A stretch of 64,000 nucleotides of DNA from Cryptomeria japonica (taxonomy: Eukaryota; Streptophyta; Pinopsida; Cupressales; Cupressaceae): positions 809,447,069 through 809,511,068 of the forward strand of contig NC_081414.1 in the NCBI RefSeq assembly GCF_030272615.1, given 5' to 3'. Of the stretch, positions 1 through 10,238 are shown piece after piece. The notes under the pieces were generated by a model. It searched no databases. It saw only the letters and a program-made list of their open reading frames with translations, and was not told the origin of the DNA. The translations under genes were made by a program, and so were the position numbers. How positions within the stretch are numbered: position 1 is the stretch's first letter; the number at the start of each line of letters is the position of its first letter.

Positions 1-758
1 ACCAACTCAACCTCTTAGGAAGACAAGGGAGTACAGTCATGCCAAGAAGGTCTTCCCAATCACATCCTGAGCCTGATCTAGCACTCTAGGCCATGAGTGG
101 GGAACCATGATTATCTTATTAATGTGAAAGATACCCAACCCCAGAATAAATACATTAAGTTTATCACTTGCTTATAGAGAAACTCCCAATGAGATCTCTT
201 AGCAGCCACTTACGAGCCCTGGCACTCGCTTGAAAGCCACTCCCTTTAATATGCTCCTAAAGTATAGGGATTAAATACAAATCAAGAATCATAAAGATAT
301 TTCATAACCATATGTAATGCATAATGAATTGTTTCCTATACAAGAATAAATAAGCCATCGCAGTAAAAATACTCCATACAAATTGTTCCAAGAGAGCATA
401 ACTTATGCAATATCAAGAATATCACAAAAATCCTTCAAAAATCCAATTAACAAATTTTGGAAAATCATCATGGGGAAACAAAAGTCTTAAAATACATCTC
501 TAGTTTGACTCAAACTATCAAAAATCCCAATTTAAACAAGCCAAAAAGATAAAATAACATTATTAGAGCATTCATCTACTATTTTAACACTTTTACTCAT
601 TCCTTTAGCACATACGATAATTCTTTTAGCACTTTTGTAACCTAGGTTAGTGCATATGTGATATGAAATGGTGCTTTCATAATATAATGTGGTGCAGTCA
701 GTGCAGAGAGTATCACATACATCTATTATCCTATCGAAAACACCTTCTGATATAGTGT
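1..758. other. Left flank of the gypsy element, no gene seen
   Basis: AT-rich sequence without a supportable reading frame. Its last 170 bases contain TTAGCACATA, TTTAGCACTT and TTAGTGCATA, which look like C-to-T decayed versions of the TTAGCGCATA motif found inside the neighbouring gypsy element. The element may therefore have landed in an older relative, but no other homology to the element was seen here. Confidence 0.5.
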
Positions 759-2207
759 TGTATGCGGGAAAATCGGGTGGATAGAACTAAAAATGTGAAA
801 AATGGAGTTCTAGGGAGACTTGTCCACACACCCACAGAACTTCTTGGTGCAAGCTATGGAGTCATGAAGTATGGCTCAGCTTCCCAAGGTTGCTTCCATG
901 GTTCTCTATCTCACAAGGTCCCTCAAACCAATGTTTTGCTCTCAGATCACTGAGCAAAATGGTTTAGGGATGACAAATGCAAGAATGAGGGATGCTTTTG
1001 TTGATTTTAAGATGAGATGCATCCTAAACTATGCATGATCCTATAAATGCAATTAACTAGTTATAAGATGATAAGGTTAGTAAACAAGACTATCCTAGCA
1101 TAATATAATAGTCCCTAATTTAAGCTAAATGATAAAGAAAGTACTCTTAACATGCATATTTAGATTAATTTCCATCTAAAAGAGAGGCTAAAATTATGAG
1201 CATAAAATGGTATGAAAGCTTGATTGTATTTGAGAATAAGTATGATGCTAAAGACTTGGTCCTTAAAATGGAGGAATGAGAGCTCTATTTATAGCAAAAA
1301 TAGGGTAATGGATGGTCAGGATTGAAAGATATAATCAAGGGCCAAGTTTGAAAGTTGGGGATCCATGTTTGTAATTGGCACCAATGAAATGGCGACAAAT
1401 GTCAACATAGGGTTGGGTTGAGAAAAGGGGTTGGAGGCATTAAATGCCTGAGAAGACCTCATGGTTATCCTAGGGGTAAGGGTTAAAGTTTAAGTTAGGA
1501 TTACCCATTGGATCAAGCTTTAACCCTAAGGATAAACTTTTGTGCAAAAGATTAAGGGATAACCATGGTCAAAGCATTGAAGGCTTGATGAGACCCTTGG
1601 GTTACATGGAGGTTAAGTTTAGAGAAAGTCTCTAATCATGCTAGAGGGTTGAGTTAACCATTAATGGTTTGGGAGACTTGGAAAATTAAGTGGTTGAAGC
1701 CTTTAAAGGTTTTCAAAGACTTTGAGGATTTGAGAAGTGACCTCCCCTTGCTTAGGGATGTGACAAAGTTTAGTAGATGGGTTAGGCTAATTAGAAGTGT
1801 TTAGAAGAGTCTAGAAGGGGGTTAGGAATAGGGTTTAGGAGGCAAGTGGGAGATGTAGGATTTTGCAAGTGGATGGAGGGATAATAGGATTTAATTGAAA
1901 TAAAATGAATTTACTTCAATTTGGTTGCAATTTGGGGAAATTAAATAAATTAGATTTATTCAATTTAGGATAACTATTTAATTAAATTTGAATTTAATTA
2001 AAAGTGGATAGAAGGGATTTAATTGAATAAAATGATTTATTCATTAAATGGTAAAAAGAAGTCTAGTGAATTTAATTTAAATAAACTGAGTAATTTACTT
2101 AATTTAAATAGAAGAATGTGGGTGATTCAATTAAATTAGATTTAATTAAATAGAGAAATGAACATAAAATATTCATTTAGGAATATGATCATTTTTATAC
2201 ATCTACA
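759..2207 (-). repeat. 3' LTR of the gypsy element
   Basis: 1,449 bp, starting TGTATGCGGG and ending ATCTACA on the + strand, so it has TG...CA ends. It matches 17507-18939 almost base for base. Compared with that copy it retains 16 bp near 1042-1060 that the other LTR lacks, between short CTA direct repeats. The short reading frame at 762-953 is LTR sequence, not a gene. Confidence 0.95.
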
Positions 2208-2221
2208 TTTTGCCCCTCTTT
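2208..2221 (-). other. Polypurine tract of the gypsy element
   Basis: On the minus strand this reads AAAGAGGGGCAAAA directly before the 3' LTR, the position and composition of the plus-strand DNA primer of LTR retrotransposons. It fixes the element as minus-strand. Confidence 0.85.
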
Positions 2222-2541
2222 GAAGTGACGTGTGTGCACATGTTAATTCAAAGAAAATGATGTGTCGTTGTGATTTATGATCAAATAAAAAATTTATGTC
2301 CTTTTGAGATATGTCATGCCTCAGTTTTGATAATCGATGTAGATAATGCCCCCTCGGAAGATGAATCAAAAAAAATTTAGAAAATTTGCTTAGATTTGAT
2401 CATTGTTTTACATTGTAAAATTTTGACTAGGTGGAATGTGTAAATTGATTCATCTCCAAATAATTGACGCACTTTAGGGTATGAGGGAGACTGCGAGCAA
2501 ATTATATGCCCATTTCCCTAACCCTAATTTCATTTTTCTCC

Positions 2542-2548
2542 TATAAAA
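2542..2548 (+). promoter_or_regulatory. TATA box of the antisense PMD gene
   Basis: TATAAAA within CTATAAAAGGGG, 75 bases upstream of the predicted PMD start codon at 2623 and just inside the 3' LTR. It faces away from the LTR, antisense to the retrotransposon. Its fit with the downstream ATG and splice donor makes a real promoter plausible, but this is inferred from sequence only. Confidence 0.55.
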
Positions 2549-2784
2549 GGGGAAAAGTGCTTTGATTTGATTCATTTGTGCATTGTTGACTTTTGAGAAA
2601 GAGATTTTGGAGAGAAGTCAAAATGCCCATTCCTTATTCTAGGCATCGTTTTGAGCGTGTTCGGAGGTATCAGAGGCCTGCCGCATACGGACCACCAGTA
2701 AGTCAACCCTTTTGACCCCTTTTGGATTTTTTATTTGATCGTTTTTGGTCAGTTTTTTATTTTGGAAATTTGGTTTTAACGTTT

Positions 2785-3265
2785 TAGCGCATAAAAGTCT
2801 TAGTTTAGCGCATACGAAAAATTTTGTAGTGCATGGGGGTTTAAATTTTGGGTGCGTCCAAAATTTTAGGGTAGCGCATTTGTTTTCTAGGTTCGCGCCT
2901 TGGGATCCTAGGTTAGCGCATGGTCTTGGATTAGCGCATTAGGGACATAGGGTAGCGCAAAAAGTGAAAAGGTTAGTGCGTCGGGTTAACCTAGCGCATA
3001 GGCTACACAGAGGCTCGCATGGGTAGGGGGGAGTACCGCGTAGGTTAGACCTAGTGCATAAGGTTAAATAAGTAGCGCAGCCGCAGGATAGGTTAGCGCA
3101 TAGAATTAGTCTAGCGCATAGGATAGGTTAGATGGCACATGGAGAAAAAAAGGTAGCGTGCAGAGTTAGTCTAGCGCATAGGGTGGATAGGATAGTGCAT
3201 GAAGAAAACAGTTTAGCATGTGGATGTGTTTTACCGCATAGACAATCTATTTTAGCACATCAGGA
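2785..3265 (+). repeat. Array of spaced TTAGCGCAT-like motifs
   Basis: About twenty copies of TAGCGCAT or one-to-two-base variants (TAGTGCAT, TACCGCAT, TAGCACAT) occur every 15-30 bases, for example near 2786, 2813, 2874, 2916, 2934, 2993, 3094, 3113 and 3173. Spacers between copies are not conserved, so this is not an ordinary tandem repeat. The motif reads in the sense of the PMD gene. The reverse complement forms two further arrays at 15250-15635 and 17145-17400. Confidence 0.85.
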
Positions 3266-3475
3266 AAAATTTTGTGAGATAGGGTGATTTTGTGAATGAG
3301 AAAAATTGATAGGATAAGGCCAGTTTTGTCAGGATAGATGTAATTTGTTCGTTGTTGTGTCTGCTATCATGGTGTTTGTTAGTTTGTCCAATATGAGTGT
3401 TGATATAACTTGTTTTGATTTGCGATATTTCAAGTTATGCATAGATATTAATTTGAAATTGATATGAATTTGTAG

Positions 3476-3625
3476 AGCTTGAGTTGTGTTACAAGCTGAT
3501 ATGGATTGGAAACTTGAGTTGTGTTACAAGCTGATGTGATGTGGAAACTTGAGTTGTGTTACATGTTTGATATGATTTTTGAAAACTTGAGTTGTGTTAC
3601 AAGTTGATATGGATTGGAAATGATG
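3476..3625 (+). repeat. Four short direct repeats in the PMD intron
   Basis: The core CTTGAGTTGTGTTACA occurs four times at intervals of about 40-60 bases, each followed by a variant of AGCTGATATGGATTGG. It looks like an imperfect tandem duplication. No function is suggested by the sequence. Confidence 0.8.
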
Positions 3626-5594
3626 TAGAACTTGATTAGAGTTTCAAAGTGTTCAAGTTTTTATGATTTCAATTTTTGATATCTATGTTTTGATGAGGAA
3701 ACTGATATTGGACTTGTTTTTCTTTTTGACAGGAGCAATTGAGAGTGGTTCAGTCATGCAAGTGGTTTCCTAGACCTTGGACATTAATACCATGGTTGGC
3801 ACAGGCTGATCTTGACATTATTGAGAGATGCGGCCTGACTTCCCTATTGGATATGCCCCGATTCACTATGAACTTATAGCGCTCGTAGAGAGGTGGCACA
3901 GCGATACGAACACCTTTCACTTTGCCATCGAGGAGATGATAGTTACTCCAGAGGACTGTTATAGGATCCTGCGCATACCAGTAGTAGGTTCACTACTACC
4001 TTACGAGTAGTTAGAGGAGGGCGAGACAGAGGCACTTCGCCATATATTCCATGATGAGACATTTTGTGGATATAAGATCCCTTGGCAGGAGTTCTTGGAC
4101 TTGGATTATGCACCTCTTCCATTAGTACTGGAAGGGTTTATAGGTGGTTTTCTATGTCCTGACCACAGGTCAAAGGGACTATCTATGGGATGGGGGCTGG
4201 TACTAGAGGATATGGTGACACAGGGCTGCAGGTTTGCATGGGGATTGGCTATGCCAGCCCATCTATACGGGGATTTGCATGAGGTGGTATACCTGAGTTA
4301 CGGCAGCTTGTCAGTTGGCGTGACGCTCCTATAGGTATGGTGTTGGGAGCACATTCTCACAGCTAGGCCATTAGTGGATAGAGATAGGCTCGTTGGACGT
4401 GCCTATGCATAGGGTTACAGGGGATTAGTTGTCCAGCGGAAGCTGGGCAAACTGGAGCATTGGAGGAGGGTTTTGGATGACATTGATATGATCGTTTGGC
4501 AACCATATACAGGTTGCGAGGTATGGGTGGAGGACAGGCTGGAGATGCCCTACTTTTTTATGACTCGATACCTGATAGGGAGGACCCCATTTGTGATTGA
4601 GAGATTCATGGTCACCAGAGTTTTGTGGCAGTATGGTCGGCAGCAGGGTATGCCACAGGGGACTTGCTTGTATGCGCACCGAAGGCAGGACATACCAGAT
4701 TGGGGTCTGACTATTGACAGTGTCGTGGCTGTAGAGGAGTTTGTTAGCTTAGTGGGCTAGATATGGGATTATGCCCCAGAGATTTTGGATGTTGGGATGA
4801 TAGATGAGTTTTCCGGATTGTTCGCAGCGCGGGCAGTGGCAAGGATATCAGATCCGGAGGAGATGCGGCCTACGTTTGATGATGATGAGGATGAGGGAGG
4901 TGGAGATGATGAGGATGATGGAGATGGTGGAGGAGGACAATGAGGGAGAGGAGATTGGGGGAGGAGAGGAGATAGAGGGAGGAGAGGAGACAGAGGGAGG
5001 GATGGTGGTGATAGAGGGTTGGAGAGAGTAGTTTGACAAGTTGTGATGGATAGAGGGAGAGGAGGGTTGACCATTGGAGTAGGTGGTGAGGGGATGGTGG
5101 GGGAGGTGATAGCTGCAGTGGGAGGGACTGACAAGGTGAGATGGCCAGTTCAGAGGAGAACTGATGTGCTACCACCTCCAGCACCGAGGATAGGCAGAGG
5201 GAGAGGGGATACCTCTTCACAGGTACCCCTACGGGTCTGGATCCCTACTCATGTGGAGGATGCACAGATTAGGACCCTACAGATGATGGTACAATAGCTG
5301 CAGGCATAGCTATTGACGTAGCAGCGATAGATTGCTAAGCTAACCACTGAGCGAGAAATGGAGATAGAGCGGCAGGGTCAAGTGGAAGAGCTTGCAGCGA
5401 GTGTGCAGAGAGCAGCAATAGCTGGTCCAATGAGAGACACCCTGAGAGAGTTTTTTTTGAGAGCTCAGGATGTGGAGTACTACCGTCATCATTATGAAGT
5501 TGCGGTACCTAGGAATCGCCGAGTACAGAGCTTTACAAGTCAAGATCTAGTCAATCTCAAGAGACCGGGTCACGATCAGAGAGCCGAGGTGTGA

Positions 5595-6944
5595 CAGGGC
5601 CATCGAGACATGATCCTCCTGGAGATCCAGGGGCGGGGACTTTTGTAGCGAGACCGTCTCCGTCAGGAGATAGTCATACTTGAGAGATGTTGTCTCCATT
5701 GTATTTTGATCATTGTATTTGTATGTGACAGAGACAAGACATATGTTGTATTGTGATAATTTTTGGAGATATATATATATATATAGACGACACCATTTTC
5801 CTTGATCTTCATGTGATGTGTTATGGATTCATGCTTTCTATATGCTATCTATTTATTCTATGATGATGTAATGCTTTGATAAATGCATGATGAATATGTG
5901 CTATGATGTTTGATTTATGAGATGTATCTTGAAAATGAGATGTATGATAATGATGTGCAACTAATTGTAAAATGATATGCAACTATGTTTTTGGAGCATC
6001 CTCATTCTGCATTTCTCATCCTGATATAGCCATATGTTATTTTCTTTCGAGATAAGTATCATCTTTGAGCATTGATTTTTTTGGGATATGTTGAAAATTT
6101 ATACAAGCATAATGGTATAATTGAACCATAATGACCTGAGAAAAATTTACATGATGTTTGATTTTGCAAGATAGCACAAGCATCAAGGTATAATTGAACC
6201 AGGATGACCTGAGTGCAGATTGCGTAAAAATAGACAAGATTAAACCATTTGTATGCATAAAGTGGAATCAGGTCTTCAGTGATGTGTTTGCACATCACGT
6301 CTTGAGACAAGTATTTACACAGTACAAATGAGCACCTCACAGATAGAAGACTAAAAAAAATATTGGAGTTTCTTGATTTTCTCTAGCTTGGAAGCATTGT
6401 TTGAGAAAATTTAAAGAATCCAATAATTCAAAAAGTTCAAGTGCAAAAATAGTCAAGACTTTATGCAAAAATGCAAACATTTGTTACTTCAGAAAATCAT
6501 CCATCGTAGCAGTTTGGGGAATCTTTTGTTTACCGATTGATGTTTTGCTTTGTGGTTGTGCTAGTTTGATTTGTTAGATGAGATGTTTTGAGTTTGCTTC
6601 TAGTGTTTGATGGCCTGAATATGTTGCAAGTTTGATGAATGTTTCCCCTAGCTAAGTGTGCCTCTTGATGTGGATATGTATAGTGATTTCCAAGCCATGG
6701 TGGAATATGGTAAGAGGATATATATGGATAGACCAGGATGGTGACTACGCTAAGTATGTCCTGAATAGATATTTGCTAAGTGTCGGGCGATGGCCGATAG
6801 TGCTTTATTGTGAAGATAAGGATGTGGATATAGATAGAGGATCTATCCTTTCACAATAGCGCCTGTTACCAGGTTTTCACCAGTTGCTTTTATTATACCT
6901 TTTTTTTTTTGCTTGTTTTTGCTTTTTCCGTGCATTTGGACTAC
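5595..6944. other. Spacer between PMD gene and integrase end, with a tandem duplication
   Basis: No supportable gene. About 39 bases at 6102-6140 recur at 6175-6213 with few changes (shared core GGTATAATTGAACCA and ATGACCTGAG). A poly-T run lies at about 6899-6911 next to the integrase stop. Both convergent transcripts would have to end in this spacer. Confidence 0.5.
5770..5786. repeat. (TA)n microsatellite
   Basis: Run of alternating TA just downstream of the PMD coding remains, between the convergent PMD and pol units. Confidence 0.8.
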
Positions 6945-8060
6945 TCAAGTGTAGTATTTCTTCAGATGAATGTTGTTAGTTGGTTCTTCCAGCACATCTC
7001 CTTCTGAGGTTGTGAGCTGATAGGCACCTAATCCATAGATTGATATGATGACATAGGGACCCAACCAGTTAGGTTCAAACTTCCCTTTCTTTTCTCGATC
7101 TTGTTGATTTCTTGGATTTTCTTTGAGGACTAGGTCACCAACTTTGAAGTTGCGAGGGATGACCTTGTGATTGTAGCTCCTGCACATGCATTGCTGATAT
7201 GCTTTGAGATGAGTGTAAGCATGTTGACATCTTTCATCTAATAGTTCTAGTTCTTGCAGTCGGTTGACCTGATACTCTTCATCTAGGATTAAGCCTTTTA
7301 GAGAGACTCTGAGAGATGGAATTTCTACCTCTAGTGGTAAAATAGCTTCGGATCCATAGACTAATGAGAAAGGTGTTTCTCCTGTAGGTGTACAGATGCT
7401 AGTTCTGTATGCCCAAAGCACTAGGTTGAGTTGGATATGCCAATCTTTGCCTGCATCATTTACTATTTTCTTGAGAATCTTCAGTATGGTTTTGTTGGAT
7501 GCTTCTGCTTGACCATTCCCCTATGGGTAGTATGGTGTAGAGAACCGATGTTTTATTTTGAATTGTTCACATAGTTCTCAGACATCTTAGTTTTTGAATG
7601 GGCATCCATTATTGGTGATGATGGAACTTGGAATACCATATCTGCAGATCAGATAGTTTAGGATAAAAGATGCAATTTGCTTTCCAGTTATTGTGGTCAT
7701 TGGGACTGCTTCTATCCACTTGGTAAAGTATTCTGTTGTAGTTATAATGAACTTGTGTCCATTTGAAGATGAAGGATGAATTTTGCCAACCAAGTCTAAC
7801 CCCCACTGACAGAAGGGCCAGGATGTTGTAAATGGCTGCAGTTCCTGTGTTGGTGCATGTATCAGATTGCCATGGATCTAGCATTTAGGACACTTCTTGG
7901 CGAAGTGGTAAGAATCTTTCTCCATTATAGGCTAGTAGTATCCCATCCTTAGAAGCTTTTTAGCAAGAGTAGTCCCACTTGAATGTGTTCCACAAATACC
8001 TTCGTGAAGCTCATGTAAAGCAAAATCAGAATCATTACGATCAAGGCAACGAAGAAGAGT
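6945..8060 (-). pseudogene. gypsy integrase, broken
   Basis: Integrase inserts the cDNA copy into the host chromosome. In element sense the HHCC zinc-binding region is visible first (HEGICGTH, later CPKC, about 8030-7890), then the catalytic core starting at WGLDLVGKIHPSS near 7800, with TKWIEAVP and the end of the core NGQAEASNK near 7500. The second catalytic Asp, expected in a TDNG context, reads TNNG near 7605, so a key residue is lost. The C-terminal part (7421-6945) is one open frame of 158 codons containing PFSLVYGSEAILPLE and the GPY-like motif WLGPYVI. Several TAG stops fall where relatives have Gln or Trp. It is the last pol domain, and the antisense PMD gene follows beyond it. Confidence 0.88.
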
Positions 8061-8420
8061 ACCATCTAGACCTCGATGGTACAAAGTATCAGCAGTAAGG
8101 GTATACCAGGCGGCTTGTCGGATAAAATTAAGTTTTTGATTACAAGATAGGTCAATGGGTAAGATATTGTTCTTTAGATAATCATATATCGGTCCATATA
8201 AAGGAGAATCCGAACTAGTTAAGGTGTAGACGACATGGGATTCAGAGTGGTCATAGGCTGGGGATAACAGTTGCTCTACCAGGAACTCGTAACAACTTTA
8301 TTGCTCTGGAATTTGTAGTAATGAAGTGATAGTAGCCATGGCATTGGCTACTTTGTTGTTCAACCTTGGTATCTGCTCGAAGGTGATGTGTACAAAATAC
8401 TGTTTGAAGTCATCCACCAT

Positions 8421-9230
8421 TCATTTGTAGTGTAGTAGCTTGTCATCCTTTGTTTGATAGTTGTTGTTGATCTGATTGATGACTAGTTGTGAATCTCCAT
8501 AGACCATTAACTCTATGATTTTCCATTCTACGGCCATTTTTATGCCTATAACCAATGCCTCATATTCAGCCACATTATTCGTGCATGGGAACATAAGCCT
8601 ATATGATCTTGGTATAGTGTGTCTTTCAGGAGTGATGAAAAGAATGCCAGCACCTGAACTGTGTTGGGTGTAGGATCCATCAAAGTATAGATTCCATTGT
8701 GTGGTAGAAATAGCAAGAACATCCCTGTCCGTAAATTCAATCTCCATAGTTTGTTTTCCTGGTAGCAGTGCTTCAGCTAGTTGATCTGCAATTGCTTGTC
8801 CTTTGATGGCTCTTCTTTTTGTGTATTGGATGTCGAATTCACTGAGAATCATGACCCATTTAGCCAATCGTCTGGTAAGAGCTGCTTTGCTGAGTAGGTA
8901 TTTGAGAGGATCAATTTTTGCTACTAGCTTAATTGTGTGTGCTAGCATATAATGTCGGAACTTCAGAGATGCGAAGACCACTATTAAACAAGTCTTCTCA
9001 ATGAATGTGTAGTTGAGTTCATAGCCATTCATTATCCTGCTGATGTAATAAATAGCCCATTCCTTTCCTTGTTGATTTTCTTGTGCTAACAATGCCCCCA
9101 GTGATACATCTGTTGTTGAAATATAGAGAATAAGTGGCTTCCCTACTACTGGTGGTACTAGAACTGGTGGATTCATCAGATACTGTTTGATTTGATAAAA
9201 AGATTTTGCACACTTGGTCTCCCATCAGAA
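8421..9230 (-). pseudogene. gypsy RNase H plus second, archaeal-type RNase H
   Basis: A 251-codon open frame (9176-8421) holds two RNase H modules. The first follows RT and shows the usual gypsy pattern PLILYISTTDVSLGALLAQ and RHYMLAHTIKLVAKIDPLKYL. The second starts near 8710 with WNLYFDGSYTQHSSGAGI, followed by NNVAEYEALVIG and VYGDSQLVINQI, which carry the D-E-D acidic residues of archaeal/plant type RNase HI. A tandem second RNase H is the diagnostic feature of the Tat/Ogre lineage. RNase H removes the RNA strand during reverse transcription. The frame ends at an in-frame TGA at 8421-8423 before integrase, so pol is not continuous. Confidence 0.9.
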
Positions 9231-9311
9231 AGGTACATTTTTATGGAGCAAATGATTGAATGGTAGACTTTTATCAGCTAATTGAGCGATGAATCGCCTG
9301 ATTGATTGAAG

Positions 9312-10238
9312 TCATCCTTGTAGAGATCTAAGTTGACTGGTATTCTTTGGTGGTGGCATCTCCATAATGGCTTGTACCTTTGCTAGATCCACTTCAATAC
9401 CTTTAGCTGAGACAATGTAGCCTAGTAACTTTCCTGATGCAACCCCGAAGACACACTTCTTAGGGTTGAGCCGAACTTGAAATTTCTCCAATCGATCAAA
9501 GATCTTTGTTAGGATGTCGAGATGTTCTGCTCTGGTGAATGACTTAGCTAGTAGATCATCCATGTAGTCTTCCATGAATGTGTGCATCATGTCATGAAAT
9601 ATTGTTGTCATTGCTCTCTGATAGGTAGCCCCTGCATTCTTTAAGCCAAAAGGCATAACATTCCAATAGTATGTTCCCCAAGGACAGGTGAATGCTATTT
9701 TGTCTTGATCTTCTGGGGCTATTTTGATCTGATTATAGCCTGAGAAACCGTCCATTAGTGAGAGCATTGCATGGCCCACTGTGAGGTCTACAATGATGTC
9801 GATACTGGGCAAAGGAAAGTCATCTTTTGGACAAGCTTTGTTGACATCTCTGAAATAAGTGCAGATTCTGATACTACCATCTGGTTTTGACACTGGTACT
9901 ATATTGGACATCCATTCTGCATAGTTAATGGGTTAGATGAATCCGACATCTAATAACTTCTTGAGTTCAGCTTTGACCATGAGTGCTACCTATGGATTCA
10001 TCTTTTGTAGCTTTTGTTTGACTGGCTTAACTCCTGGAGAGATGGACAACTGATGCATAATTAAGTGTGGATCAACTCCGGGCATATCGGCATATGACCA
10101 AGCAAAATTAATTTGTTTTTCTTTAAAAAAAAGGATAAATGTCGATCTTTCCTCCTCTATCAGGGATTCTGCAAGGTGTATGTTTTTGACTGCTTCTGTG
10201 GTACCAATGTTGATTGAATTAGTGGGCTCAATCAACAT
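9312..10238 (-). pseudogene. gypsy reverse transcriptase, broken
   Basis: The core frame (9911-9312, 199 codons) contains the RT signature blocks in order: SNIVPVSKPDGSIRIC, DFPLPSIDIIVD, LSLMDGFSGYNQI, FGLKNAGATYQRAM and the catalytic YMDDLL (near 9560). The start of the domain is in the preceding frame (10238-9990, HQLSISPGVKPVKQKLQKM), separated by in-frame stops at about 9989 and further upstream of the core. The end of the core frame at 9312 is again a stop, after which RT/RNase H sequence continues. All key catalytic residues are kept, but the protein cannot be read through. Confidence 0.92.

Larger units (their letters stand above)
2698..3732 (+). other. Intron of the antisense PMD gene
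   Basis: Donor CCA|GTAAGT and acceptor TTTTTGACAG|GAG bracket 1,035 bases with no coding potential and join two phase-0 exons. The intron contains the TAGCGCAT array (2785-3265) and a separate set of direct repeats (3476-3625). In the opposite (retrotransposon) sense the same bases are untranslated 3' region. Confidence 0.65.
2623..5594 (+). pseudogene. Antisense plant mobile domain (PMD) gene carried by the gypsy element, broken
   Basis: A two-exon gene lies antisense in the 3' region of the retrotransposon. Exon 1 (2623-2697, 25 codons) starts MPIPYSRHRF and ends at a perfect donor GTAAGT. The intron (2698-3732) ends in TTTTTGACAG, and exon 2 continues in phase with EQLRVVQSCKWFPRPW. Next come PMD-type motifs: GLTSLLDMPRF, then after a one-base frame change near 3860-3875 LIALVERWHSDTNTFHF and EEMIVTPEDCYRILRIPVVG (up to 4010), a second block at 4095-4334, and RYLIGRTPFVIERFMV at 4473-4760. 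The C-terminal part is Asp/Glu/Gly-rich (about 4860-5040) and then helical and charged (5358-5594). PMD is the aminotransferase-like domain shared by plant transposons and some host genes such as MAIN. At least two frameshifts and several stops make this copy a pseudogene. Antisense extra ORFs are known in Tat-type elements. Convergent with pol. Confidence 0.75.

Noticed and set aside
762-953. Small ORF repeated at 17483-17716
   Set aside because: Same LTR sequence twice; the frame is not kept across copies and has no protein feature.
2785-3265. CRISPR-like array, because of short repeats at near-regular spacing
   Set aside because: Repeat units are only 8-9 bases, spacing is irregular, and the context is a plant retrotransposon.
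4769-5220. Minus-strand Pro/Ser-rich frames, extensin-like at first sight
   Set aside because: Complement of the Asp/Glu/Gly-rich part of the antisense PMD gene; only the plus strand continues a recognisable protein.
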